This document shows positions 15,505 through 23,237 of a stretch of DNA of 31,845 nt, one piece after another (position 1 is the stretch's first letter; every line of letters begins with the position of its first letter). The notes below the pieces were generated by a model, which saw only the letters and a program-made list of their open reading frames with translations, was not told the DNA's origin and ran no database searches. Both the position numbers and the translations under genes were made by a program. Origin of the DNA: an uncultured Eubacteriales bacterium (GTDB lineage: Bacteria > Bacillota > Clostridia > Oscillospirales > Acutalibacteraceae); contig CAKTEU010000023.1 in NCBI GenBank assembly GCA_934552855.1, positions 1-31,845 on the forward strand. The letters are read 5' to 3'.

Positions 15505-17187
15505 ATGCTGAGAGGCAAAACAATCATGTCAAAAGAGTTTCCAAAACTCGGAGGATTGCCCGACGACGTCAGAGAGGAGATCTTGAAGAAGGAAAACGAC
15601 GGAGCCTTTCTTTTCGCTCCGGCTAAGCGATTTGAAAAGGAATCATCTTGCCGATGTCTGCGGTGCGGCGCTCACGGAAAAGCGGAACATGCTTTACCCG
15701 TTTGTCCGGAGTGTGGGAACAACAACGCAAGGACGTTTCGAAAAGGCAATTCGGGAGAACGAGGCGAAACGGAAATCCGGTTGGTTTCTACGATTGACGA
15801 TTTTACGGTAATTCAGGACATCAACTGCAAAATTGTCGAGACCGAGGAAGAGGGTCTGACTGTCAAAGAGAACGAACATACTCGCATTTTCATTAAGGGC
15901 AGCGATATGCTGGCGTTTTCAAACGGCAACCGCTATATGTACGGGCGCTGTGAACCGTGCTGGCAAAAGACGGATCAACCTTATGGAAGAAGTAACAAGA
16001 GTGCTCGGCTGATTTATGATTCAGGCTTTATGAAGCATCCGCAGTTTGCCGATATGCTGGAACCGCTGTCGTGGCGAACGGATGAGATGTGCAAAGCTCT
16101 GAAGCTGATCGTATCCGGGACCAAAACCGCTGACCTTAAGTTTATGCCCGAGGTTGATTTTCTGAAGCTCGACTATTCTCTAATTCGTGAGTCCGGAGAC
16201 TGGAAAGCAACAGGACAAAGCGAGCCGGTTGAGGGCGCCGGGAACTTTATGAGGATGCATAGCTGGTGTTCTAATTGCGGGAAATACTTTGAGCAGATCA
16301 AGGAAAAGGATCGCTACGGTTATCACGATGATCACAGCTGTCTTCACTGCGGAAGCGGAGGATATTACAGTCATATAACGCATTATCTTGTGGACGCCGT
16401 GGAGCAAGACGGAGACGCTGTTCTGAGAATTTCCTGTGTGAGCAAGAAACGTGCTTTTTCGTCATCGCTGATCATAGGAGTTGATCCGAAGGTTGAAACT
16501 GTGCACGAGATCAACTACACTAACTATGTGCTTGTGCGAGCGGATGGAGCAGTCACATTTTTCGACGAAAATAGGCAGAGCATCGACAAATTGCAAATGC
16601 CGGAAAAGTTCGCCGGCCAAAGGGATCAGATCCACTATTCCGATTCCGCTAAAGCAATACTGGAAAGTAGTAAGGCAATCGCGAGGGCCGGATTCAACTG
16701 CGGATACGAGCACGGTATTTCTCCGAAGTTCTTAGAAAAGTTGAAGGACATTCCTTGCCTTGAGATCTTTGCAAAGTTTGGTTTTTATCCGATCGTTAAC
16801 GACATCATCCAAAAGCCAATTTCAGATATCCCAGCTTACTTCCGCAAGCCTTTGAAGGATTCAAAGATCGGGAAGCTGACTAAGCCTCAGATCAAGTCGA
16901 TGAAGGAGTCGGTCGTTACCCTCAAGCATCTTGTGGCGTATATGCAGGCGCTGAACAAGGACAAGGATGCGCTTTACGGAGACTTTTACGATCTCGCATG
17001 CAGATCGCACGAGCGACATATTCTTGACGTACTTCGAGTTGGCATACCTGGTATGACGGTCAGCAAGATCTGCGACTACATCAAGCACGTAGATGATTTC
17101 CAATGTTGTCCTGCCAATGAGAGTATGCAGCTCTGGCCGGATTACCTGAGGATGCTCAGAGACAGTGACTGCGACCTTACGGATTAG
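15505..17187 (+). CDS. PcfJ-like protein, large N-terminal part (ends at in-frame TAG)
   Basis: The 560-aa protein starts at ATG 15505 (GGAGG at 15492-15496); an earlier in-frame ATG at 15454 lies inside the leader hairpin and is less likely. It has a zinc-ribbon CRCLRCG...CPECG near residues 48-70, another CSNCGKYF...CLHCG near 250-280, and a mixed middle and helical C-terminal region. This layout is that of the long N-terminus of PcfJ-domain proteins of conjugative elements. It stops at TAG 17185-17187, but the frame continues with the PcfJ core domain (next entry). PcfJ itself is known from plasmid pCF10; its exact biochemical role is unclear. Confidence 0.75.
   Translation: MLRGKTIMSKEFPKLGGLPDDVREEILKKENDGAFLFAPAKRFEKESSCRCLRCGAHGKAEHALPVCPECGNNNARTFRKGNSGERGETEIRLVSTIDDFTVIQDINCKIVETEEEGLTVKENEHTRIFIKGSDMLAFSNGNRYMYGRCEPCWQKTDQPYGRSNKSARLIYDSGFMKHPQFADMLEPLSWRTDEMCKALKLIVSGTKTADLKFMPEVDFLKLDYSLIRESGDWKATGQSEPVEGAGNFMRMHSWCSNCGKYFEQIKEKDRYGYHDDHSCLHCGSGGYYSHITHYLVDAVEQDGDAVLRISCVSKKRAFSSSLIIGVDPKVETVHEINYTNYVLVRADGAVTFFDENRQSIDKLQMPEKFAGQRDQIHYSDSAKAILESSKAIARAGFNCGYEHGISPKFLEKLKDIPCLEIFAKFGFYPIVNDIIQKPISDIPAYFRKPLKDSKIGKLTKPQIKSMKESVVTLKHLVAYMQALNKDKDALYGDFYDLACRSHERHILDVLRVGIPGMTVSKICDYIKHVDDFQCCPANESMQLWPDYLRMLRDSDCDLTD
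17185..17187 (+). other. In-frame amber codon splitting the PcfJ-like gene
   Basis: After ...DCDLTD the TAG is followed without frame change by RLVYPNSLKREHDK and then MSRKITRIKDEK of the next frame. PcfJ-type proteins normally run through a D(L)-x-D-x-x-x-(L/V)YP-x-x-L-x-x-x-HD segment here, so the 14 codons after TAG look like preserved coding sequence. Confidence 0.8.
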
Positions 17188-17229
17188 AGGCTCGTTTATC
17201 CGAACTCGCTGAAAAGGGAGCACGACAAG

Positions 17230-17595
17230 ATGAGCCGAAAGATCACTCGGATCAAAGACGAAAAGCTGTCAGGAGACTTTGAGGAGCGAGCGTCGAGTAA
17301 TGAGTGGCTCGCCTTTAGGGGAAAGAAACTGTCCGCAATTATTCCGAAACAATTGACCGAGCTGTATGAGGAGGGACGAAAACTCAATCATTGCGTTGGT
17401 TCTTATGCACGAAGTGTTGTCGACGGAAAGTGCGTCATCGCTTTTCTTCGCAAGAACGATGATCTCGACAGTCCTTATTGCACAGTTGAAGTCAGGGATA
17501 AACACATCGTTCAGGCAAGAGGATACAGCAACCGCCTCGGGAATATGATCCCAGGCGTTTCGGACTTCCTCAAGGATTGGGCGAACGAAAAGTAG
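17230..17595 (+). CDS. PcfJ core domain (C-terminal part of the split gene)
   Basis: The 121-aa frame carries the PcfJ hallmark: LYEEGRKLNHCVGSYARSVV, then GKCVIAFLRKNDD, SPYCTVEVRDKHIVQARGYSN. Nearly all family conservation lies here. It is in the same frame as the preceding ORF, 42 bases after its TAG. AGGGAG sits upstream of ATG 17230, so reinitiation could make it as a separate protein; amber readthrough would give a 696-aa fusion. The frame shows no other stop, which suggests the split is recent or tolerated. Confidence 0.8.
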   Translation: MSRKITRIKDEKLSGDFEERASSNEWLAFRGKKLSAIIPKQLTELYEEGRKLNHCVGSYARSVVDGKCVIAFLRKNDDLDSPYCTVEVRDKHIVQARGYSNRLGNMIPGVSDFLKDWANEK

Positions 17596-17627
17596 CTTCA
17601 ACTTGATGTGGCGTGAGGAGGTTAACT

Positions 17628-17891
17628 ATGAAGGTAAGTAATAACGCATACAACGGGCTAAACAAAATTGCTGAAAAGACGAAGATGGACTGCTGGTTCT
17701 TTATCCGTGTTGTCGGAGAAGACGACGAAGTTTATGACCTCGAAAACGGTGAGTTTCTTCCGATGGATGTCGCCATTTCGCAATTCGCAGAGGGGATCGT
17801 CGATCCACTTGATGAATACGGACTGACCGATGATGAGAAAAAGGACGTAACCGAACTGTTCGACAGTCTAGGTATCGTGATAGGTGGCTGA
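17628..17891 (+). CDS. Hypothetical small acidic protein, 87 aa
   Basis: The start is ATG 17628, with GAGGAGG 6 bases upstream; a GTG at 17613 would overlap this site. No family is recognised. The protein is acidic (VVGEDDEVYDLENGEF and DPLDEYGLTDDEKKD), without membrane or signal segments. Its stop is 1 base from the next ATG, so it is almost certainly cotranscribed with the ADP-ribosyltransferase-like gene. It could be an accessory or antidote of that gene, but this is inferred from spacing only. Confidence 0.7.
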   Translation: MKVSNNAYNGLNKIAEKTKMDCWFFIRVVGEDDEVYDLENGEFLPMDVAISQFAEGIVDPLDEYGLTDDEKKDVTELFDSLGIVIGG

Positions 17892-17892
17892 T

Positions 17893-18588
17893 ATGGTGGA
17901 AAAGACAAAACTTGAATCCGTCAAATCTGTCGCCATGAGTTTTCTCTATCTCGACGCTAAGGTCGATAAGAAGATCCCTTTCGTTGTATCGCATCCGTAC
18001 TTTACAACAACGGTGGCGACAGCGTACGAAGACGGCAAGCCGGCTATGCTTGATATTACTACAGAAGAAGGACTCAAAAAGGCAAGGGAAGCTGTTGAGA
18101 AGGACGTTAAGAAGGTTGATAATTATCTTCAATTTCTGCACATGATCCGACCGCTGTACTTGCCGGCTTTCTTCAAGTACACCGAGAAGTATTTGAGCAA
18201 AGAGGACTTTTCGCGATTTCTCGGAAGTATGTGGACGCTCGTAGAGTTCCCTAACGCCGATCCCACTGTCTCCCCTGCGGAATTTGTGAGATACTTTCAG
18301 CAGGCTGACAAGGAGATACTGATGGAGGAGGGCGACTATAAGAGGTATCTGTCATTGCCCGATGAGCTGATGGTTTACAGAGGCGCCAAGCCGAAAGGCG
18401 AAGTCTTGGCTTTGTCATGGACGCTCAGCAAAAAGAAAGCGGAATGGTTCGCCAACCGTTTTCAGTCTGACGGCACTGTCTATCGGGCAAAGATTGCAAA
18501 GGAACACGTCCTCGCCTACCTCAATTGTCGAAGCGAGCAGGAGGTGGTTGTAAACTACCGGAAACTCTTTGACATCACAAGGGAATAA
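17893..18588 (+). CDS. Predicted mono-ADP-ribosyltransferase (R-S-E class)
   Basis: The 231-aa protein has the three ART marks in order in its C-terminal half. LMVYRG (Arg 163) is NAD-binding. SWTLSKKKAEWFANRF has an S-x-T (175-177) in place of S-T-S. RSEQEVVV has E215-x-E217, the catalytic ExE of arginine-type transferases. Residues 1-150 are helical, of unknown role, with no signal peptide, so the target should be inside the producing cell unless another route exists. Start ATG 17893 has AGGTGG upstream; GTG 17884 overlaps the previous gene. A terminator follows. Assignment is by motif only, and members of this fold can be inactive. Confidence 0.7.
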   Translation: MVEKTKLESVKSVAMSFLYLDAKVDKKIPFVVSHPYFTTTVATAYEDGKPAMLDITTEEGLKKAREAVEKDVKKVDNYLQFLHMIRPLYLPAFFKYTEKYLSKEDFSRFLGSMWTLVEFPNADPTVSPAEFVRYFQQADKEILMEEGDYKRYLSLPDELMVYRGAKPKGEVLALSWTLSKKKAEWFANRFQSDGTVYRAKIAKEHVLAYLNCRSEQEVVVNYRKLFDITRE

Positions 18589-18593
18589 CAAAC

Positions 18594-18630
18594 AAAGCCG
18601 GCGCTTCAAAAGAGGCGTCGGCTTTCTTCT
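18594..18630 (+). terminator. Terminator after the ADP-ribosyltransferase-like gene
   Basis: AAAGCCGGCGCTTC (18594-18607) pairs with GAGGCGTCGGCTTT (18612-18625), with one mismatch and one G-T pair, then CTTCTATTTTC. Confidence 0.8.
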
Positions 18631-18631
18631 A

Positions 18632-18700
18632 TTTTCGGAAGAAAATTCATAATATTTTCGGAAGTGAACTGTTGATTTTATCGGAAGTCTGTGATATACT
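18632..18700 (+). repeat. Three tandem 23-bp iterons upstream of the AAA ATPase
   Basis: The core TTTTCGGAAG(T) occurs at 18632, 18655 and (as TTATCGGAAGT) at 18678, exactly 23 bases apart, about two helical turns. The third copy lies inside the promoter spacer, so binding there would block transcription. Matching copies flank the gene's other end. Confidence 0.85.
18672..18700 (+). promoter_or_regulatory. Promoter of the AAA ATPase, overlapped by an iteron
   Basis: TTGATT (18672-18677), 17 bases, TATACT (18695-18700). The third iteron core covers 18678-18688 in the spacer. Confidence 0.75.
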
Positions 18701-18730
18701 ATACACATAACTGCGAACCGGAGGTTAATT

Positions 18731-20002
18731 ATGAACCGGAAATATATGAATCGAATTGCAGACAGAATACTCGCTGAGAGATTAGAGTCCAGCGGAGCTG
18801 TCTTAATTGAGGGACCAAAGTGGTGTGGGAAAACGCGTACCGCTATGGAGGCGTCAAAGAGTTATTTGTTTATGCAGGATCCTGATAAACAGATATCCTA
18901 TCTGAAAGCGGCGGATACAAAGCCTTCTCTGCTTTTGAAAGGTGAAACGCCGCGTTTGCTTGACGAATGGCAAACCGCCCCTGTTTTATGGGATGCGGTG
19001 AGATTTGCCGTTGATCAAAGAGGGGAAGCGGGACAGTTTATCCTGACCGGTTCTGCTGTGCCGAAGGATAATGCAGTGCAGCATACAGGAACAGGGCGAA
19101 TTTCAAGACTGACAATGCGTCCAATGAGTCTATTTGAATCAGGAGAGTCAAACGGCGAAGTATCCCTTGGCGACCTTTTTGATGGAAAGACAGATATCGC
19201 CGGTTTTTCAGAACTCACGATTGAACAAGCTGCCTATGCCATTGTACGCGGTGGTTGGCCGGCTTCTGTCGGAGAATCTGAGAAAAATGCTTTCAGACAT
19301 GCGATCGATTATGTTGAGGCGATCATCAATGCGGATATTTCCAGAGTGGACGGTATTGAAAAGAGCCCCGTGCGTGTGCGTGCGCTTTTGAGATCACTTT
19401 CGCGCAATATTTCAACGCTGGCAACAATTAAGACGATTCACGACGATATTGCTATGGGCGATAACGATGACAGCATTTCCGAAAAAACAATCAGTCAGTA
19501 TCTGAACGCTCTTGACAGGATTTTTGTAACGGAAAATTTGCCGGCGTGGAATCCGGCTCTTCGATCCAAAACCGCAATCAGAACTTCACCCAAGCGTCAG
19601 TTTGTTGATCCTTCGATTGCAGCGGCTGTTATGCGTTTGACGCCCGAAAGACTTCTTGATGATTTCAATTACTTCGGATTTCTTTTTGAGTCCCTTTGCG
19701 ACAGAGACCTCCGTGTATATGCGGATTCTATCGATGGTCAGGTTTTCCATTACCGCGATGCGAGTGGGCTGGAATCGGACGCTGTCGTCTGCCTGAATGA
19801 CGGCAGATGGGCGGCGATAGAAGTCAAACTCGGATCTAAAGAGATTGAGGATGCAGCAAAGCATCTTTGCAAACTCAGGGATAAAGTCAACACCGAAAAG
19901 ATGAAAGAACCGTCATTCTTAATGGTTTTGACCGGAACAGAAGTTGCTTATCGCAGAGATGATGGCGTTCTGGTAGTTCCAATCGGATGCTTGAAAAACT
20001 AA
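18731..20002 (+). CDS. AAA ATPase with DUF4143 (AAA_14-type)
   Basis: The 423-aa protein has Walker A GPKWCGKT (28-35), a Walker B-like RLLDEWQ near residues 75-81, and a sensor-type QFILTGSA. A winged-helix linker follows, then the DUF4143 C-terminus with a nuclease-like FESLCDRDLRVYAD...ESDAVV...WAAIEVKLG pattern (D...ExK) near 310-380. This family is abundant in anaerobes and archaea, with no proven role; transcriptional self-control or mobile-element functions are suspected. CGGAGG precedes the ATG. The 23-bp iterons on both sides suggest that the protein, or a related regulator, binds there. Confidence 0.9.
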   Translation: MNRKYMNRIADRILAERLESSGAVLIEGPKWCGKTRTAMEASKSYLFMQDPDKQISYLKAADTKPSLLLKGETPRLLDEWQTAPVLWDAVRFAVDQRGEAGQFILTGSAVPKDNAVQHTGTGRISRLTMRPMSLFESGESNGEVSLGDLFDGKTDIAGFSELTIEQAAYAIVRGGWPASVGESEKNAFRHAIDYVEAIINADISRVDGIEKSPVRVRALLRSLSRNISTLATIKTIHDDIAMGDNDDSISEKTISQYLNALDRIFVTENLPAWNPALRSKTAIRTSPKRQFVDPSIAAAVMRLTPERLLDDFNYFGFLFESLCDRDLRVYADSIDGQVFHYRDASGLESDAVVCLNDGRWAAIEVKLGSKEIEDAAKHLCKLRDKVNTEKMKEPSFLMVLTGTEVAYRRDDGVLVVPIGCLKN

Positions 20003-20007
20003 TCACA

Positions 20008-20053
20008 ATATCAGAAGTGAAACCTTAATATTTTCGGAAGTAAGGTCGCAAAA
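20008..20053 (+). repeat. Two 23-bp iterons downstream of the AAA ATPase
   Basis: TATCAGAAGTGAA begins at 20009 and TTTTCGGAAGT at 20031, again 23 bases apart and in the same orientation as the upstream set. They lie between the ATPase stop and the helicase start, so they may control the helicase. Confidence 0.8.
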
Positions 20054-20073
20054 TCTTACGAAAGGAGATCGCT

Positions 20074-22902
20074 ATGACGAGCACGCCGTTTCACGTGTAT
20101 TATACAGCGCGTATACTTGACAGCCTGCAGGACGATGACAAATTCATCCCGTCCTTTGCTTCGTCGGATATCAAAGTGTATCCGTATCAGGTCGGCGCGG
20201 CGCTGTTTGCCACACGCTCTCCTTATTCTAAAGGCGTTGTACTGATGGACGAAAGCGGGCTTGGCAAGTCCACGGAAGCAATGCTCGTCGTTACGCAAAA
20301 GTGGTACGAGGGTAAAACGAGAAGTATCATTTTTGTCCCCAACGCCGATCTCTTGGTGCAGTGGGAACGGCTGATCGAAAGCAAATACAGTATTTCGTTT
20401 GTTACGATTGCAAATGCCGCACAGCTCTCCGATGTGGGCAACACATTCGAACAGGACGCGGTTGTTCTTACCACCTTTGATTTCGCGGTTCAATGTGCCG
20501 AACAGATTGAGAAGATTATCTTGGACATTGCCGTGTTTGAGGAAGCAAGTTTGCTTGCGGCGGTTTACAAGGACGATAACAAGCAGGCAAGGGAACTCAA
20601 ACGGATCACGGACGGCTCCTTCAAGCTTCTCCTCACTGGCACGCCGATCGAGAAGAACATTCTCGACCTTTACGGGCTGATGTATTTCATTGATGAGACG
20701 ATCTTGCCGAGCGAGCAAGAGTATATGTCCCGATATTTCAGAAAGCCGGAGAATTATCCGGAATTGGCGGAGCTTGTCAGTAAATACTGTTTCCGCACTT
20801 TGCGAAGTCAGGCAAAGCGGTATGCCAAAATCCCGGAGCGCATTGTTCTGACCTGTGAGTTTGAGCAATCGCCGGAAGAACAACGCTTATATGACCTTTT
20901 GCAAGCTTACATAGAAAAGCCGAAAAGGATCGCTTTCCCGGAAATGGACGCCTATGACCTAGCTCTGATGCTGTTCGATCTGCAGGGCTCGTCTACTCCG
21001 GCAATTGTGAAGTCTATTGAGGGAATCGTTGCAAGGATTGAAAAGACGCCCGGAGCAGAAGATGAAATCGCAGAATTTACCGCCATGCTTAACGCGGCAG
21101 CGGAGATCAAAACAGATGAAAAACTAAAACGCTTTCTTGCCGTCATTGAACCCTGCTTCAAACTTTTGAAAAAGGTCGGTGCCAATCGTAAGGCGGTCGC
21201 TTTCACCGAGAACAGGAAAACACAGCAATACCTTTACGACCAACTGAAAGATCAATATAAAACCTACCTCTACAACGGTTCCAAGGATTACCGTTCCATT
21301 GAGGGATTCAAGCAGGATGGGGAAATCCTTATTTCCACCGATCAGGGGGCAAGAGGCTTTGGTTTAGAGATTGCCTCTCTGATCGTCAACTATGATCTGC
21401 TTTATAACACGCTTAAAATGGAACAGCGTATTGACCGCTGCCACCGCCTGAATCAGCAAAACGACGTAATCGTGCTGAACTTCCTCAATAAGAGCAATAT
21501 GGCGGACGTTCGCAAGTTGGAACTTGTCAACAAGCGTATGCTTGTGGCTGACGGCGTGTTCGGTATGACCGACGTCATATTAGGCGGCTTCACCGATAAT
21601 CTCGATAAATCATTGCGTGATCTGAAAGTCCGTACGCAGGCACAGATCGAAGCGGATCACGATGCGGTCCTGAACGCTTATGAGGACGAAAACCGGCGTG
21701 ACGTGGAGTCCGCCGAAGAAGTGCTGTTTACCACCTTCACCGGCGAGCTTGCCAAGAAGGTCAATATCACGCCGAAATACGCCGATGAACGGATCGAACA
21801 AGTAAACCGTGATTTGTGGTCGCTTGTTAAGTACTTCTTCGACGAGTACAATGCAAACAGCGACGACTGCCGCTTTCTTATCAATGAAGAAGCGCATGCC
21901 GTCACCGCTGTCGATTATACGGAGCTGCCGTATTTGTTCTACTACTGGACAGGCGGGCAGAGCAAGCGGTATAAAGCGTTGAAGGAGTTCAAGAAGATCA
22001 CACTCATCTCCCCGCTCGCAAAGGGCGTCCTTTACAATCAGGGGTGTGCGGACAAAGGAAAACTCACCGTTGACGGAGAAATCGAACCGTGCAAAATTGC
22101 CTTTTATACGGTCGATATCTTAGCGGGTCGCAAATATACCGGGAGAAGCTACAATCTACTTTGCGGCGTAACGGGAAGCGGAAAGCATTTGACCGATGAT
22201 GAGTGCAAAAGCATCCTTGCCATGCCGGTGACGGATTGGAGCGAGGAGGGACGCCGGAGCGCCTACTGGTTGAAATCCCATAGTTCAAGCCAAATGGACA
22301 GGCTTGTGTCGCTGGATGAGTTTGTGGAACAGTCGGTAAAAGAAAACTCATCAGCGCAGGCGGAGGAAATGGACAGGCTTCGCAGAAAAGCGTCGGTCGA
22401 TAAAGCAAAGCTGGAGCATGAACTTGTGGATATTCGCTCTGAGATTTCAGAACTTGAAAAGCAATCGGCAAATACCACAAGCGACCGCATGCAGCGACTT
22501 GTGTTAGAACGCAAGCTCGGCGAAGCGAAAAACAAACTCATGGCAAAGGAAGAAAGCATTTACTTTGATGCCATGAGGATAGACCTTGCCTGTGAGGAAG
22601 ATATAAAGGATTTTTTCAAGCGGAAGGATTTTTTGTTTGCAATCGTTTTCCTTTTTTGCGCCTGCATAACATATAACGATCATGCGTCACTGTTTTCGCA
22701 AATGATCGTTATTCTGAGGCTAATCTTCAAAAGAAAATATAGCTATGATGAGGTTCAGCAGGCAGTAGCATGCTTGAAGAACGTTTTCCTCTGTTTCAAC
22801 TATGATATCAAACATCATGTTGAATCTATCATCAACATTATGCGAAAACTCAAAGTTCGAAGCAAACGGGATATAAAAGTACGGTACGCGTTTCCTCAAT
22901 AG
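20074..22902 (+). CDS. SNF2-type helicase-like ATPase with replaced C-terminus
   Basis: The 942-aa frame starts at ATG 20074 with AAGGAG upstream. The helicase core shows motif I ESGLGKST (60-67), motif II VFEEAS instead of DEAH, motif III LLTGTP, the second RecA domain with VAFTENRKTQQYL, GARGFGLEIAS and motif VI QRIDRCHRLNQ. A coiled coil (about 750-830) follows, then DLACEEDIKDFF. After about residue 850 the sequence (LFAIVFLFCACITYND...) is unlike this family and is partly the antisense of the next, minus-strand gene. The real gene therefore probably lost its last 20-40 codons at about 22,630 and reads on into foreign sequence. Role: DNA-dependent ATPase of mobile or conflict systems. Confidence 0.8.
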   Translation: MTSTPFHVYYTARILDSLQDDDKFIPSFASSDIKVYPYQVGAALFATRSPYSKGVVLMDESGLGKSTEAMLVVTQKWYEGKTRSIIFVPNADLLVQWERLIESKYSISFVTIANAAQLSDVGNTFEQDAVVLTTFDFAVQCAEQIEKIILDIAVFEEASLLAAVYKDDNKQARELKRITDGSFKLLLTGTPIEKNILDLYGLMYFIDETILPSEQEYMSRYFRKPENYPELAELVSKYCFRTLRSQAKRYAKIPERIVLTCEFEQSPEEQRLYDLLQAYIEKPKRIAFPEMDAYDLALMLFDLQGSSTPAIVKSIEGIVARIEKTPGAEDEIAEFTAMLNAAAEIKTDEKLKRFLAVIEPCFKLLKKVGANRKAVAFTENRKTQQYLYDQLKDQYKTYLYNGSKDYRSIEGFKQDGEILISTDQGARGFGLEIASLIVNYDLLYNTLKMEQRIDRCHRLNQQNDVIVLNFLNKSNMADVRKLELVNKRMLVADGVFGMTDVILGGFTDNLDKSLRDLKVRTQAQIEADHDAVLNAYEDENRRDVESAEEVLFTTFTGELAKKVNITPKYADERIEQVNRDLWSLVKYFFDEYNANSDDCRFLINEEAHAVTAVDYTELPYLFYYWTGGQSKRYKALKEFKKITLISPLAKGVLYNQGCADKGKLTVDGEIEPCKIAFYTVDILAGRKYTGRSYNLLCGVTGSGKHLTDDECKSILAMPVTDWSEEGRRSAYWLKSHSSSQMDRLVSLDEFVEQSVKENSSAQAEEMDRLRRKASVDKAKLEHELVDIRSEISELEKQSANTTSDRMQRLVLERKLGEAKNKLMAKEESIYFDAMRIDLACEEDIKDFFKRKDFLFAIVFLFCACITYNDHASLFSQMIVILRLIFKRKYSYDEVQQAVACLKNVFLCFNYDIKHHVESIINIMRKLKVRSKRDIKVRYAFPQ
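22673..22712 (-). terminator. Hairpin at convergent gene ends
   Basis: ATAACGATCATGCG (22673-22686) pairs with CGCAAATGATCGTTAT (22697-22712) through 10 bp, a two-base bulge and 4 bp. It lies just past the stop of the minus-strand operon. It has no T-tract, so termination strength is uncertain. Confidence 0.5.
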
Positions 22903-23217
22903 GTCAGTATGACGTTTGTAATACCAGTAGTTGTGTTCATCGCAATCAAAGGAGTATTTCATTCTGACAAAAAATGATGAAGACTCATCTTTTTTGCTTT
23001 TTACTTTTGAATAGAAAAAGCTTAGCGAGGCATTATTTGTATACTCCCTATCTGTATAGAATCCCTTGAAAAAGCCATCCTTTCCAGAGAAAAGCGGGAG
23101 TACTATTTCTTGACCATCAAGGTCTTTTTTTATTCCCCTATAGCGTTTTGTTAGAATGGTGTAGGGCTCTTTCTCGAGACTCTGCTGTCTTTCGACATCC
23201 GAATAAATAATTGACAC
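22720..23217 (-). CDS. Hypothetical protein, 165 aa, last gene of the minus operon
   Basis: The start is probably GTG 23217, because GGAGGG lies 7 bases upstream; ATG 23232 would place that GGAGGG inside the gene. No family is recognised. The protein is rich in aromatic residues (FFKGFYTDREYTNN, SFDCDEHNYWYYKRH, VPYFYIPFASNFEF) and ends in a hydrophobic helix, CYCLLNLIIAIFSF. It begins 20 bases after the preceding gene's stop, so it belongs to the same transcript. Its 3' end overlaps, antisense, the aberrant tail of the SNF2 frame. Confidence 0.6.
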   Translation of the reverse strand: MSIIYSDVERQQSLEKEPYTILTKRYRGIKKDLDGQEIVLPLFSGKDGFFKGFYTDREYTNNASLSFFYSKVKSKKDESSSFFVRMKYSFDCDEHNYWYYKRHTDLLRKRVPYFYIPFASNFEFSHNVDDRFNMMFDIIVETEENVLQACYCLLNLIIAIFSFED

Positions 23218-23237
23218 TGTTATTCCCTCCATATAAA

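Noticed and set aside
17185..17187. Evidence that TAG is recoded throughout this genome
   Set aside because: Several other genes here end in TAG with sensible lengths, so one internal TAG is not enough.
18632..20053. CRISPR array
   Set aside because: The 23-bp repeats vary beyond the 10-11-base core, have no distinct repeat/spacer pattern, and lie in small groups around a gene without cas genes.
20074..22902. Intact SNF2 helicase with a C-terminal membrane anchor
   Set aside because: The hydrophobic tail is only the antisense/readthrough of the convergent gene region, so it was treated as a replaced C-terminus.
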